This document shows, one piece after another, positions 1 through 12,300 of a stretch of 64,000 bases of DNA. Position 1 is the stretch's first letter. The number at the start of each line of letters is the position of its first letter. The notes under the pieces were generated by a model. It was not told where the DNA came from. It saw only the letters and a program-made list of their open reading frames with translations, and made no database searches. The stretch is taken from assembly GCF_002999335.1 (NCBI RefSeq), contig NW_020312048.1, forward strand, positions 338,588 to 402,587, in the 5' to 3' direction. The stretch comes from Cyclospora cayetanensis (taxonomy: Eukaryota; Apicomplexa; Conoidasida; Eucoccidiorida; Eimeriidae). A program made the position numbers and the translations under genes.

Positions 1-500
1 GCCCCCACTGGCACCTTTCGGAGGGTTGCTATCGGCAACCGACACTTTCGCTTGCGGAGCAAGAGCCATCCCCAGTAGATGGAGAGCGGAAAAGGCGTGA
101 AGGCGCCGGTGTGTTGCAACTGGATTCATGAAGGCACCACTGGAGCGCAACATGTACGGCAAACGACTCTGCAACAACCCGGAGCCGCCATCCCACCAAC
201 GCAGCGGCTCCCTCGACTCTGCCTTTGAAGGCATCTGCAGCGCGTGAATCTGCTCAAAGTCCGCCTCCTCGGGCTGCGGATGAGCAGCGTCGTAAGGCAA
301 TGCTGCTGAAAATCCTGGCGAAAAGGAGCAGCACACGGCACGAAAACCGTGGGGCGAAAGGCCTCCCAACTTTGCATGAGTGCGCACAACACAAATGCGC
401 TACCCGGCTAGCGCAAATGCAGCGCCAGAACAACTCAAAAGCAACAGGAAAGCAGCGAACAGGAGGATGAACGAGCCTAAAATGCCAGCGAAGAGCTCCG
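1..500. other. Unassigned left edge
   Basis: GC-rich sequence with short open frames on both strands (about 80-90 codons) that overlap each other. None has a recognisable motif or a convincing splice structure. It lies downstream of the minus-strand gene ending near 501, so it may hold its 3' untranslated region or further 3' exons. I see no gene I can support here. Confidence 0.3.
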
Positions 501-3500
501 TCAGCGCTTCACGTCATGCAGCAAGCACAACAAAAAGCCGATCATAAAGTCACGCATACCCAAAGGTTCTTGGAGAAGCTCCACAAGCGTTGGGTTGCCC
601 TGGAGGTCCTCGGGCAGTGCAACCGATGCCTCGACGTGGGCGTGAGCTGCGTTAAGTGTTGTCTCATCCAACAAAGGCTGGTGCTGCTGCTTTGCAAGGC
701 GCTCGACGACTCCACCATTGCTGCTGCGCTGAAAGCCTCCCGCAAGGGTCGCACAGCTCCCTGCAGGTGCTGCGCGGCGCTTCAGGCAGACACGCACCGA
801 TGTACCAGCGCAAACGAATCGGCCGCAGCAGCCGCTCGCCTGCCCGCCAACAAACTGAATGCATGCGCAGCAGGAGAGGCCAACGGAAAGGACCAGAGTA
901 AGTGCCACGCAGACACAGCTGCACTTCCTGCAAGGGCAAGGACTCATGGTGAAGGGGAGAACGGAGCCTGAACGCTCGAAGGGGCCTTGGATGCATTGAT
1001 ATACTTGTACAAGTTACCTCATAGCGGGGGATAGAGGCGACTGGTAGGGCTGCATAGAGCCCGCTGCTGCCGATGTCAACTTCTGCTCTCAGCAGACGCC
1101 TCTTGAGGTAATCGGCTCCCTCGTGGGTGCCCGTCGGTGTGCCCCTCGCAGGCGCGCAAGCCGCCCCTCTTCCCGCTGTCTGGTTGGGAGTCGTGGACGT
1201 TTCTTCCTGCTTTTCTTCCTGGGAAGCACTTGCCTCCGGATAAACCTCCACTCCCACGAGGCGTAGCAGCATGAGATCTCGCTCCCTGTCACACCGCACG
1301 ACCCACCCCCGCACCACTGCATGCGGCAAACACAGAGCATCCATAAACTCTCGACGTCCCCGACGGCCTGCGACAACCCGCCGCGACAGCTGCGCAGTCC
1401 ACACACGAACCGCAACGCAACGCACTGCGTGTCACAATGCTGCGCCTAAATATTCTTGAATACCTCGTGCTCCTGGGAGATCGACAAGCGCCACCGAATA
1501 CTACCGACAGCACGCTACATGACAAACCCCTTGGCCCAGTACCGATGCAATCGGACAAGTGCTAAAGCCTCGAGCCTCAAGCTTCAGCTGCACCTCTTCG
1601 AGAGGCGTGCGGCGACGGCGCGACGCCTGGGCTCCGCCGTCACTCATCTGCATCCTACAGGAGTATCAAGGCTACCCTCAACTCTCTCGTGCGGTAGTGT
1701 TTAGAGCCCTAGATCCAATCCGTCCACCCACGATTGACCTGGAGGCTAATCCAGCACCAACAACCTGAAGCTCCTAAGAGTGCAGGCCTCACAAAGACTT
1801 ACAGTGCGGTCCTTACGAACTGTGTCAATCACGAAGCAGCCCTCTACGAGGTCATCCCCCTGCAGCAGCCTGAGCAGCTCCAGCTGGTGGCTTGCGCTTA
1901 CGCCGCTTTCCAGCAGCAGCCGACGCCACATGCGGCCCGCGCAGCACCCAAGGGAGAACCAAGCGGCATCTGGGAAGGAGGCGTTGACATGAGGCAGATC
2001 TTCACGCACTTCCCAGCTCCCCTTCCTTTCAGACAGCTTGTGCAACCTGTTGCGGCGTTCTCGAAGCTGCAACAAGGACGGCGGCGGACAAGCTGTGTTG
2101 CGGTACGGAAACAGCGGCATATGCGACCCTCGATCATGGAACGACAGAGGCTTGTAAGGCTTCACGTGGTGGTATTTTAGCTGCTGCGGCTCCTGCTGCT
2201 GCTGCTGGTTCCACCGGTGCTGCTGGTGCCACTGTGGATACATGCGCCGAAGCATGGTGAGCTTTTCACCGAACTTCTTGGAAATTTCGTTGCAGTGCGC
2301 CTCCACTGCGGCAAGGGCAGCGAAGATGCCACCGCACTCCACCTGCGGGGGGGTCTCCTCGTCGGCTACTGCAGGAACCGCTGCTCGAGAAGCCGCTGTC
2401 AAGGAGTCAGAATGTAGCGCTGGAAGAGTATCCGCAGGAGTTGAGGGGTTCGTATCGTTGGCTGCCTCCTGGCTTGCCGCCTCTAGAGCCCGCGCCTCTT
2501 GCATCTTGGGGTAGGCGAAAACGGCGGGGGAGAGGGAGGCGCCGAGAGAGTGCTGCATCTTTTCCAGTATTCCACTGGTGTCGAGCTGCATGTAGACACA
2601 AAACACAGGCATGACCTGCTTGGCGTTTTAGCAAGCCAAAACTGCTGCTCATACCCTAAAGCGCGCTTCTGGTAACGCCTTCAGCAAAGCCACCAGGCCA
2701 CATATATTTCTCGGCGTCGATTTCGCACTCTTAGAAAGCGGCCCACAGCAAAATCGGTGCAGTTCATTGAATCGCACAAGCCGAGTGGGATGCACAAGGG
2801 ACAAAAAAGACGTGTGCATGCACAGGCAGAAAGACGGAAGTGCGTGCCTCACCGTGTCGATGATGGCATCCAGCTCCTTATCGAGGGCAGCCGCGAAGAT
2901 CTCCCAGTTGCACCCCGCACCAGCTTCATTGGCAGCATTCGAGGGGACTGCATTTTCACTGCGATTAAAAACGCCATTAGGACTGCCATCGTTGCCATGT
3001 ACTGGTCCCCTTGGGGGGGCATGCCTGTCGCAGCACGAAGAAGCAAGAGCCGCTACATTCGTTGAAAACAGGGAAAATGGATCAGCTTCTTCTCGCTTCT
3101 GCTGATCAGGGGACAAGGAATCCTCCTGCATAAGCATTCGCAGCACCTCTCGCCGTTGCCTCTGCTGCAGCTGCCCCACCCCGCCGCCAAATGTGCAACT
3201 GCGGGCATCTGCGCAGATGCACGGAGCCCGCTCGACAAAGCGAAAAGACTCAGCAATTCGTTGAAGACTTGAAGACGTGCATGCAGCGTTTATAACCTGC
3301 CGAAAGGGAAGTCCGCTGGAGCTCTCATCTGGCGTGCTTGCCGCGATATCCCCCGCTACTCCTGAATGCGCGGTTTGCCCTTGCTGCCCAGGCCGCCTTA
3401 TGAGATGCTGACGTTGATGAGGCAACCCCTCAGTATCCAGTTGATCTATCGACGGAGACTGAGAACACAGCCCCTCAGACGCATCCGACTCAGTGGCGGC

Positions 3501-3659
3501 GTCGGAAGGACCTCGAGAGCCACCGCGCAACACCAAACCATCAGCTGCAGCGGCAGCCGCAGCTGCGGCAATAGCGGCAGCCGCTGCCCCATCTTCTTCT
3601 CTACTAGGAAAGGGGGATGCTTCACTTTCAAGCACGGAGGGCCTCTCCGCCTCCCCCAT
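501..3659 (-). CDS. Large multi-exon hypothetical protein with polyalanine tract
   Basis: I do not recognise this protein. The ATG is at 3659. The exon chain read from splice sites is 3659-2853, 2585-1803 (ends in a strong GTAAGT donor), 1647-1543, 1389-1018 and a last part below 930; all joins are phase 0. The 3' end is ambiguous: one reading stops at 664, another, with a more protein-like composition (ending near LLHDVKR), stops at 501. The product is about 760-790 residues. The N-terminal region is acidic/Ser-rich with an alanine run (residues ~25-40), the homopolymer type common in Eimeria proteins. A Gln-rich patch (WNQQQQQEPQQ) lies in exon 2. The piece coded near 1389-1018 (GWVVRCDRERDLMLLRL) is the best-ordered segment, but I cannot assign a fold. 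Exons 3-5 could be a separate gene, since exon 3 itself opens with ATG (1647). It is divergent from the gene at 4524. Confidence 0.5.
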
Positions 3660-4523
3660 TGCTGCGTGCCCGCCTGCTTGGCACGGCGCTCCCGGTGTCT
3701 CTCTAAGCTAAAAGATAGGCGCAATGCGCATTCCGAAGGCACGGAAGATATCCAAGTTGAGAGCGAATTTGCTCGGAGAAAGCGTTGTCGCCTAGAGAAA
3801 AGCGGCGACATTACAATACGGGCTCGTGGCCGAGTAGCGACATCGCCTGCGCCGCTTTCTTCAGGCGATCCCAACCCCCCTCCAGACAAACAACAGAGAG
3901 CTCTTGAAACTAGTGTTCACTCGAAGCAAAATGCAGAAACGAAAAAAAAATCTCGAGGAAGGTGAGCCAGTTGCCCAACACTGGACCGAGAAGCATGCAA
4001 ATTCAGCCAATGCAGTAAAATGCGGCCGTGCGCCGGCAGCGCCAATATAAGGGCACCTCTGAAATTAGCTCTTCAGATTCAAAAGACAAGCAATGGCTTT
4101 ACACATTCCTAATAATGTACCATCGGCCGCTGATCGCCGTCTGTGTGACCACGGCGTCTGCATGCGGACTTTGTGGAGCCCCAACACCATAAAACCTTCG
4201 TATGCTTCGCTGCTAACTCAAACTCCATATAAAGCAACTTTACTTAGAGAATGAGTTTCTCCAGCCCTTCTGTGTGCCCCCCTTATACGCCTCGAGCTTT
4301 CTGGTTGCCTTTGCTTAACCTGCGCAGCGCCTCTTCTTTGGTAGCTTTGTGTTTTTTCGTTTCTTTTGCTCTCATGCCACGAGCTCGTTTCTTTAGTGCC
4401 ACCCTCCTCTAGAGCGGCGTGCCCCTTCTGTCTTTCTGTGCTTGACGTGCATCACCCCATGACGGTGGCACAGAGGAGCGTTTCCACTCTCGTTGGAGAT
4501 GCCCATCGCAACCTCCCTAGAAA
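3660..4523. promoter_or_regulatory. Divergent intergenic (probable promoter) region
   Basis: An 860-base gap separates two divergently oriented start codons (3659 on - and 4524 on +). It contains an A-run near 3945 and pyrimidine-rich stretches near 4330-4370. It must hold the promoters and 5' leaders of both genes, but I cannot point to a specific element. The ATG at 4524 has the A-rich context (AAAATGG) typical of apicomplexan starts. Confidence 0.35.
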
Positions 4524-7500
4524 ATGGCTGCCCTTGAGCTGTGCTGCTTCTCGACAGGCTCTTTGGCTGTGCCTCCAGACGCCGTTGAGGAGCTGTCGAC
4601 GGAATTCAGCGCTAGATGCGTATGTGTCCTCCAGAGGCTTCGCAACAGCCATTTCTCGTAGCAGCGGTTCTCGCTGCCAAGATCAGCGAGATGATGCATG
4701 CACACCTGCAGAAGGAGAATCACCCCCTCAGAAACGCGTTCATGCATTAACGGCGTGCCGCGCAGCCTCAGCAAGTGGTAAAGCCGTGTCTAGCACGGCC
4801 ACCGTTGCATGTAGAGGTACTTCCAGGAAAGCTGTATGTCACAGCTCCACTGCCTCTTGTATCTATCGGCAAAAACATGGCATTTTCACAGGTGCAACAC
4901 AGCTGCACGCCTCCCCACAGGAGTATTGTGGACAGCTCTACATGCGCCTCCACCGGCGCTACGTGAGGACTGGCTTCTTCCGCAGTGACCACGAATTCAT
5001 TGATCCTGAAACCGTTTTGGTGCGTTGCCTACCAGCTGTGAAGTGGATTTTGCCCCTTCTTCTTTCCGTGCTTGTTGGCTCCCTATAAAGACGATGATAA
5101 GGGAGTTTGTAATTTGCAGCACCCACGGCTCTGAGCGCTTCTCCCGACATTTTCGTCGGCAGCTTGTTTGTATGTTGCTGGGAACTGGAAGGACATATAA
5201 CCCACTTGGATCTTTGTGCAATCGCCTGCAGTTTGCCGAATCTTCGGAAGAGTGGCGGCATGCTGATGGGGGAGGCGCCCTGACGGAAGCCGTCCTGGAG
5301 AGGTCCAACGTTGGTATGGGCTTGTGCATCCTCAACAGGTACTAAGACTCCCTCAGTTCCGGCTACTCTTTATTCGAAGATTTTTGAACCCCTACAGCGT
5401 AGCTGCCTCATAGAGTCGCCCCTTGTGTCCTTTGCCCAGTGTTCCAACTGGTAAATCCCGTAGCTGCCGTTTTGAATGCCTGACACTCTCGCTCTAATGC
5501 AGCGGTCCCTCGGCGCATGCAGCCCTTGTTGGAATACATTTCTGTGTCTGGCAGAGGAAAGCTAGACAGCGAAACCGTCTTTGGGCTGTATCGGCGCCTG
5601 CGTGACTTGGAGGTGAACTCCCTAAAGAGGTTTTGCTGCCTAAGCAGCCGCAGGCGAAGTCTTTTTTCCGCTGGGCTCTGCTTGTCAGGTATGCTTTGGA
5701 CCTCTTTCTTTCTCGATATGTAAATGCCTTGCCCATAAGTGGTGATGTCGCTCGAAGAGTTGAAATCGGATCTTGGGGTTCATGCATATGCTTCGTCACA
5801 GAGCTTCTGGCCTTCGCTGAAACCGCACAGACGCGTGGTGGGATCCTCCCAGCTTCTGCTTTGTGGCTTCTCCAGAATGCACTCGAGTTGCATTCCGCTG
5901 TCCACTCATACAGCAAGCCTCTCGTGAGCTTGCTAAACGGACGCGCAGGTGCGTGAACCTTCTTACCCGCTTTCATTGGTGGATTCCAGATAGTGCCGTG
6001 AAGCTGTGCGAGTTTCGTAGCCACTGGCCCATCCATTTCCAGCTGCTTGAACCCCAGCGATGCCCTTCACTCCTCCTCAATAGACGCGTCTTTTGAAATG
6101 GGCACCCGTATGTTGCAGAGGGAGAGGGCGCAGCCCTTTGCTTCCTCTCCAATCGCAGCGCGGCCTACAAGCACTCGGTTTTTTCGTGTGACACGACATG
6201 TGAGTGGCGGATGAGCTATCCTTGTGTCGAAGCAGTAGAATCCCGTTGTCTGCAGCATCCGGAGCCTCGTGTTTGCCCTTCATACATGTCAATGTCTGGG
6301 CAGAACGTGTCTCCTTGTTCCTTGTCTTCGCCGCAGCGATGGGCTTCATCCCCACGATGGGTATGACCTTCGCTCTCGGCCGTCTCCGAGGTTCTTTGGG
6401 CGCTTTCCTGGCGCTAACTGGCCACGAACTGACTGCTCAGGATCTAGTGTGCGCTATATACATATATATACATATATACTCGCCGAAGCCCTCGACATAT
6501 GGAGCGCTGAATTGCACCTGTACCGCCCCTGCGCTGGTTTACGCATCTGTACACCTGTCGAAGGGTCGGCCTGGATATCGATTGCTGTATCCAATGTATA
6601 TATTCCATGAAGGTCTCCTTAGTGATGCTGCGTGCCACTTGCCTCGTGTTAAATTGCTACACTCAGGTGGTCGGGTCTATGCAAATATTGGGTGACACCA
6701 GAAGCGCTGCACTTCATGGAAATGACGGCAGAGGTGAGTTGGTTTCAAAATACAAAGCTTGTGGTCCAGAGAGGGCTGCCGGCTCGGTCATGCTGTAGTA
6801 CGCATAAGCAGAAGGTCCTAAATGCGTTCCCGACGCCAGGCTGTTGTTTTCTCACTAGAGTGCACACACAGTTGCCGCCAACTGCGTTCAAAGGTCCCTA
6901 TGCAACCATAAATTCTGGCATTATGTGGTGTGTTCTCAATACAGAAGCAGCTGGAAGTATCAGAACAAGACGCGAAGGCTCTTCTTGAAGAACATTTTCT
7001 TCTTCCCCCGAGTGAGCCCTTGGGGTGGACTTACACCGACGGTTGTGCTCATTTGCAAGAGGGGGTGGCTTTGTTCCGGTTCCCGTCAGGCGCCCCTACG
7101 TCCATTATTAGCGCGATGAGTAGCTCTCCGTATGCTGCCACATGCTGTGGCTGTGCTGCTGTGGGTGCTTTGCACGTCTCTTTTCGGCGAAGTAACTGCA
7201 TGCGTCTTCGCCTGAGAGAAGCTGTAACTCAACTTGACCGGGGTAATGGAATGAGGGGCTAGACTGTCTTATGTGCTCACGCACCAACATTTGATTTTTT
7301 GCCACTCAGGCACGTACTCTCTGGATCTTTGGGAGGAAATTATTGACGAACACCTGCACCATTCCACAGTACGCGGTTCTCGGATGTCTGTACACTCTGC
7401 GCCCTTCGCTAGTCGTGCAGAGAGCCTCTGTCAAGGATCCGGCAGATAAAGGAGCACAACATCAATGGGTACAGGGCTTTGCAGGATGCATTGTTGTCTG

Positions 7501-9220
7501 TGCAGCTTGAAGAGGTGTTAGACGCTCTGGACGCAACTGGCAGAGGAATGCGCCCCTTGCGAGGCTTCCCTGCGCCTGTGCCGGCACAACGAATTGCGTC
7601 CTGGGCCAGGGCTGTTGCTGCACGCATCCGGCAGCGGTCTCCACTTGCGTGCAAGGTGAGTGGCAATGTTGCAGTAAAGACTGTGAACTCAAGTACGGGA
7701 AAACAGCTCGAGTTTACTTGCCTTTCAACTTAGACCTCACATTCCTCTTTTCATTTCACCTATATGCCTGGCTTCGCAAGCGGTTGATATTGTAACGAGC
7801 ATGCCAGTACATGGGAGAGCTCACTTCATTGGAACGCCTGCCGAGCCTGAAGGCGCTGGAGTGGAGGTTCGTCAACTCTGGAGGCTACCAGGGCATTCTC
7901 TGGATCAGATTCGACAGCTTTTCCTTTGACATATCAATGTTCATTCAGCTAACGCTGGAGTTGCTGCGGAGGCAGAAAATCCTGCAATCGGAAATTCTTG
8001 AGGATGCCAACATAAGCCCCCATGAGTGGCGCAAGTGAGGCCATGGATCCTAAACTCATTTTTGGTTTAACTCATAGGTGACGATCGCTGTGTTACTAGG
8101 CATTTTGCATGCCCAAAAGGCGTTATGGAATTGCTTTGCCTGCTGCTTGGTTTCCTTCTGCCGGATCAGAATCAAACGCCTAGAAGCTGTCCTCCCGAGC
8201 AACGTGCAGGATGACAGCATGAAGCAAATCCTCGAAGCAGTAGACGATCAGCTGCTCGTAAATGCTCTGGAGAATGAATTGCGGGTGGCAGTCCGGCTAA
8301 TTTGTGTACGTACCACAGTCCCACTGGATGCGGGTGTCAGCCCTCTGATTGGCTGCTCCATGATGGCACTGGGTTAAGATGGATTTTACGGTCCCTCTCG
8401 TATGTTTTCTGTGGATAGACATTACGAGGGAGGAATCAATTGGCAATGATTCACTATTTTGTTCTGCTGTTTTTAGTCTAGCAAGGATCTAGTTGAGGGC
8501 CTCCGTTCACGGCTCCTAGAAGAAACCCCAAACGTTTATTCACCTCCAACATGGGCAGACGTGAGCTCCAATCTTGTGCTGCTGTGACAGCCTGCCGTGC
8601 AGGCGGCCATATTAAGCGTAGGCGCTTGTCTTATCGCACGTTGGGGTATCTCTAGACCCAAGCAGCAATTTTTTGGCGTTCTGTGGTTTGCGTTTAGGCT
8701 GCAAATGTTCCTCTCGAGCCATTCTTCGCACCGCTGCCTGCACCTTGCTCAGCGGCCAGGAATTCTGTCCCATCTTCTGGAAAAATAGCTGTTTGCCAGG
8801 ATCCATTCAACTTGTTCACGTGCTCAGATTTCGTAGCTGAGGAGCGCACTTTGTTTCCCTTTTCTGCACACCCTCTGGTGGGCCGGATGACTCCCGGTGG
8901 TGCGGGTGCCGGGTTGAGTGAACGACAACAGGCGCGTCTAAGTGCCCGTTGGAGCTGGGACTTGTTTCGTGACGTGGTAAATCAGGAAGGCTTCTAGTGT
9001 TCCAGCCTGCGATTGAACACGGCTTTTTTGACCCATTTTTTGAATGACTGGCATCTCGCCGTCCATGCAGCCCACTGCACCACAAGGGCAAAAAGCTATT
9101 CTGGAACCTTCTTCGCGAAACGGCGATACGGCTTTGTGCGAATGTCGTGAGTGTAGGGGGCTAAGCTACACTCAGATTTTCTCTATGTTCGTTATATTTA
9201 AAAAGTCGGGAATTGACTAA
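4524..9220 (+). CDS. Large hypothetical protein, at least 18 exons
   Basis: Function not recognised. Exons read by frame and GT-AG sites: 4524-4619, 4766-4891, 4921-4962, 5136-5313, 5503-5688, 5802-5948, 6021-6199, 6256-6360, 6667-6733, 6945-7164, 7310-7368, 7413-7655, 7808-8034, 8170-8305, 8477-8560, 8603-8645, 8828-8976 and 9071-9220. Phases agree at every join except 6360/6667, where one small exon is probably missing in 6361-6660. The product is about 810 residues, helical and Leu/Ala/Glu-rich in the second half (for example ILEAVDDQLLVNALENEL), with no membrane segment or signal peptide that I can see. The proposed 4892-4920 intron would be only 29 bases. The last exon is doubtful: in the chosen phase it runs into retroelement-like sequence (copy A) before its stop at 9218; another frame stops at 9164. 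Many consistent joins make a real gene likely, but the exact model is uncertain. Confidence 0.55.
6452..6480. repeat. TA-rich microsatellite in presumed intron
   Basis: Alternating TATA/CATATA units inside the unresolved 6361-6666 intron of the 18-exon gene. It marks the part of that gene where one small exon could not be placed. Confidence 0.6.
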
Positions 9221-10100
9221 TTGATTTGTCTTTTGGTATATCTTCTTTATTGCAGAGTGCTTTCTTTCCGACACAAGAGTACGCGGTGTTGTAATCGTAT
9301 GCGCTAGCAGGTGTGCGCTGCTATCTGTGCTTGCTTGGAGTGCTCGAGTTGTGTAGCTTCGTGCACCCTAAATGTCTGTCTCCCCTGATGTTGGACCTCA
9401 AAGGGGCGTGGGCAGAAGAAGGCCAGCGGTTTAAACTGCGAAACACCCAATAAGTGCCTATCATGTTCGCTTCGAATGTGGAGCTAGGCACCTCCTTGCG
9501 GAGACGTTGGATAGCGGCACATCTTTTTTGCACTACGTCGTTCAGTGCAGCTGTTCCTAACTAACTTATTCGTCATGGACGCAGTGGGATGTCAGGTTTC
9601 TCTACAACAGCTGCCTGGTCTTGATCAACCCATTTAATAACTCAACACAATGATATTTTTGAAACAGCAGCTTGGAAAAAAACACTACCTAGCAATGAAA
9701 GTAGAGTGCTGCACCTGTTGAGGCGGGTGACGCTCTTTTCGCATGCCGATGTGAACGCAGTTGCTCCACTGCCAGCCGTAAACAGGTCAACCGCAACACT
9801 GCCTAGACTATGCAAGGCCAACAAAGGTACTGTACTGCCCTAAGTAGGTTCACATGCTAGCGTCAACGATGGTCCCGATATACTACAGGGAGGATCACAG
9901 TACGCTTGTTGGAAGGTAAAGGCTCTTCTTAATAGCCATAATAAATTGATTCTCGTAGCCGGTTAGATTGTGGAAAATTGGGAGGGCACGAGCCCGCCGA
10001 TTGGTCTGCCTTCCACTTCGGAGAGCTAACAAACGACCAAATTTCAGGCACACAACAGTGTTTACCAGTGTAAGGAGGCAGACACTATTTTGATGACGTT
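9180..10100 (+). mobile_element. Ty3/gypsy-like element fragment, copy A (leader and gag start)
   Basis: Diverged relative of sequence at 17.4-18.1, 31.4-32.1 and 48.7-49.1 kb. Shared landmarks in order are ATTGACTAATTG plus a TATCTTCTTTATTGCAG block (9212-9255), a GGGGCGTGGGCAGA block (9404), a conserved gag segment reading SSWTQWDVRFLYNSCL near 9565-9615, and a GGAAAAAAAC...ATGAAAGTAGAG block (9673-9710). No RT or integrase follows, because an unrelated minus-strand gene starts at 10445, so this is a 5' fragment. It has stops in every frame. Confidence 0.6.
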
Positions 10101-10444
10101 CTTGGTGTTAAAAAAGATAATAGGGGTCCAATCAGCATATCCGCTTCCTTCCACTCCTCTTCGGCTTATTCATGCAAATGAGTAAGTAGCTCGCGCTCGA
10201 GTTGATGTAAGCACCATGAATACTCGAGATGCGCACAGCCAAAGCTGTTATGAATAGTGGCCTCTGTGGTCTTACACATTTGCGCATATAGCTACCCAGG
10301 AGCCAGCCTGTGCCAAACTGAAGCATGGTATCCCTGCTCCACGTACTCACGCGAATAAATTTGAAGAGGAACAGGGTGCCTAATGGCCATGGGTATATGC
10401 CCCGACCCATTCACTTTACAGATAATCTTGGTGCTGCCTCCGGA
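10101..10444. other. Short spacer, no gene seen
   Basis: Lies downstream of the minus-strand membrane-protein gene and beyond the copy A fragment. A 92-codon minus-strand frame (10410-10132) has no motif and no clear splice link. I see no supported feature. Confidence 0.3.
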
Positions 10445-11600
10445 TCACGCATCGGCGACGGGGTGCGAAAATAAATCTTCCTCACTGTGAAGCTCAGGAA
10501 GCCGTGAGTTTGTGTTGTAGATGTTCCACAGCCCCACGGTCACCGGGGAGCCACTGGAAAGAACAGTGTTGCTGCGCAATAGTACGTCAAAACGCTGATG
10601 CTTTTCACTGAGACTTGTAACTTTCTGTGACAGTGGGAGGCTCCACGACTGGTTTGACCTTGAACAGATGACGGGAGTGTTCTTTTAAATGCTCTTTCTC
10701 CCACTTGCGACGGCGGTACGCACTTTGAGCTAAGAGCACCGAACCGGCAACAAGAAGGCCATACGAGAGACTACGAAGGACCGTTGATCCCAGAAAATAC
10801 GCCATCAGGTCTGATGGTACTTCTTGGCCGACTATCACCGCAAAACCGGCAAACAATTCAAAATGGCCACTTAGCGGGACAATGGAATCCTTCGGCACAC
10901 GACGCCGCCCTTTACAATTCATGGTACCCAGGAAAAGCCTCAAAGCACCTGCCAGTGCCAAACCCTGCCAGTACGGTAGCGTCAAAAGCGCACGCAAGGA
11001 CTTGACTCCCTGGCGCTGGAGGAGATCCGACGCTACCCCAATCGAGGTGGGGTGAAAATAAGCTGCCTCAGCGCACTCCGCACGTGTAATCTCCAAATGC
11101 TGCATTATGAACGACTGCACAAGCCACAGTATTCCTGAAAGTAATAATAGGCAAATACCACCAAAGTTACTGAGGCTAGATGCTCCAAGTGTATCGGTTC
11201 CCCAAAGGGGTTTCTGCTGCACATCTCCGACGTCCGTAGCATGGCTCCTTTCCCGTTCCACGGGAACAGGTAGCAGAGGTGAAAGGATATCCTCAGCAGT
11301 ACCAGCTCTCCGACCAAATTGTGATGTCTCGACAGCCATTAAATTTTCATTAAAACGATGTGCCGCTTCATGCTCTGGGCGCGTAGAGGTAAACGGGTTA
11401 TCATCAAGCTCTGCAGGGCCAATATGCCATGGGGCCCCCCCGTTCTCCAAGGCACTTGAATCCACAGAGCTTTCAAGTGCATGGGCACCAGTTCTTGAAA
11501 GGCCTTTCGCAACGTGGCTGGCAAGTGAGCAAAAAGTGCAGGACAACAAGGCGGAAAGGAGCAACGGAACACGGCTCCCTGTCTGAGTCATTGTCACCAT
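10445..11600 (-). CDS. Putative secreted/multi-pass membrane protein, two exons
   Basis: Not recognised as a named family. Exon 1 runs from ATG 11600 (or the second Met at 11591) to 10609 and exon 2 from 10553 to 10445; the join is in phase (donor GTGAAA, acceptor TTTCCAG), giving 366 residues. The N-terminus is a good signal peptide (hydrophobic core VPLLLSALLSCTFCSLA, residues ~10-26). A hydrophilic region of about 115 residues follows, then hydrophobic segments at ~150-168 (ICLLLLSGILWLV), ~210-225, ~250-270 (FELFAGFAVIVG) and ~280-300 (LLVAGSVLLAQ), then a basic tail (YRRRKWEKEHLKEHSRH). The second exon adds about 35 residues. This suggests a secretory-pathway or parasite-membrane protein, but there is no motif to name it. 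It is convergent with copy A and divergent from the CCT theta gene. Confidence 0.65.
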
Positions 11601-12300
11601 CTACGCTGATTTTCCTCATCCAATCCACCCCGGAATCAATGCATCAGCAAATTTATGATCATTATGTCACTCCGCCTTTTAGCGCAGCAACTAGTTGGGA
11701 GGAAATTAGTGCTACCCTTTCTAATCGTCAATGGGGCAGAACGTGGGGCCAAAAGTGCCCGATAATGTTCCTCGCACCACCTTTCCGCTTGCCCATAATT
11801 ACTGTAAGGAAAACCCCGAAAACCAGAAGGTAGAGTAGCCAGTGTGTCGGGCTTGAATACCATCTCCCCGGCTTCCACAGGGCTGGGGCTGTCGGCATGT
11901 GGGAACATATCGACAGAGCGGAGCCACTAAAGAACCGTCCATTCCCACATATGCCTTTGACATTAGGCCCTAATTGGCATTTGTTTCTAGCATTATCCTC
12001 CCGATTTTGTGAAAATGGTATGTACCCCTTGACTGCCTTGCAGTACCTCAGGTCTTCGTAGGTGGTGATGTGTGGACAGCCCAAATCAGCCTCCTTGGAA
12101 TTTCCCAGTGATGATTTCATCTTCTGACCATCCAGTATGATTATGAATGGGCTGTTCACCCGGTCGTACATCAGAACACAGGTGTAGCATGCACAAGGGA
12201 AAGTGTGGTATTTGTCTGAGGGGGGTGTTCAACTTTCTGATCCCGTCACCGGCAAAAAATACCATATTTGCGCAGTGCACTGTCTCTAGAACTAAAAGCA
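11601..12300. promoter_or_regulatory. Divergent intergenic region upstream of the CCT theta gene
   Basis: 700 bases lie between the minus-strand membrane-protein start (11600) and the candidate CCT theta start (12301). Minus-strand open frames of 90-147 codons (11636-11908, 11728-12171) overlap each other and show no motifs. The region presumably holds both promoters, but no specific element can be named. Confidence 0.3.

Noticed and set aside
7808..7960. COMM domain around LPSLKALEWRF
   Set aside because: The Leu/Trp pattern resembles a COMM start, but the following strands do not match and the protein context (large, multi-exon) is wrong.
4366..9000. Gamma-tubulin complex component as identity of the 18-exon gene
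   Set aside because: An early impression from helical segments such as YRRLRDLEVNSL. After joining exons, none of the conserved GCP motifs lined up.
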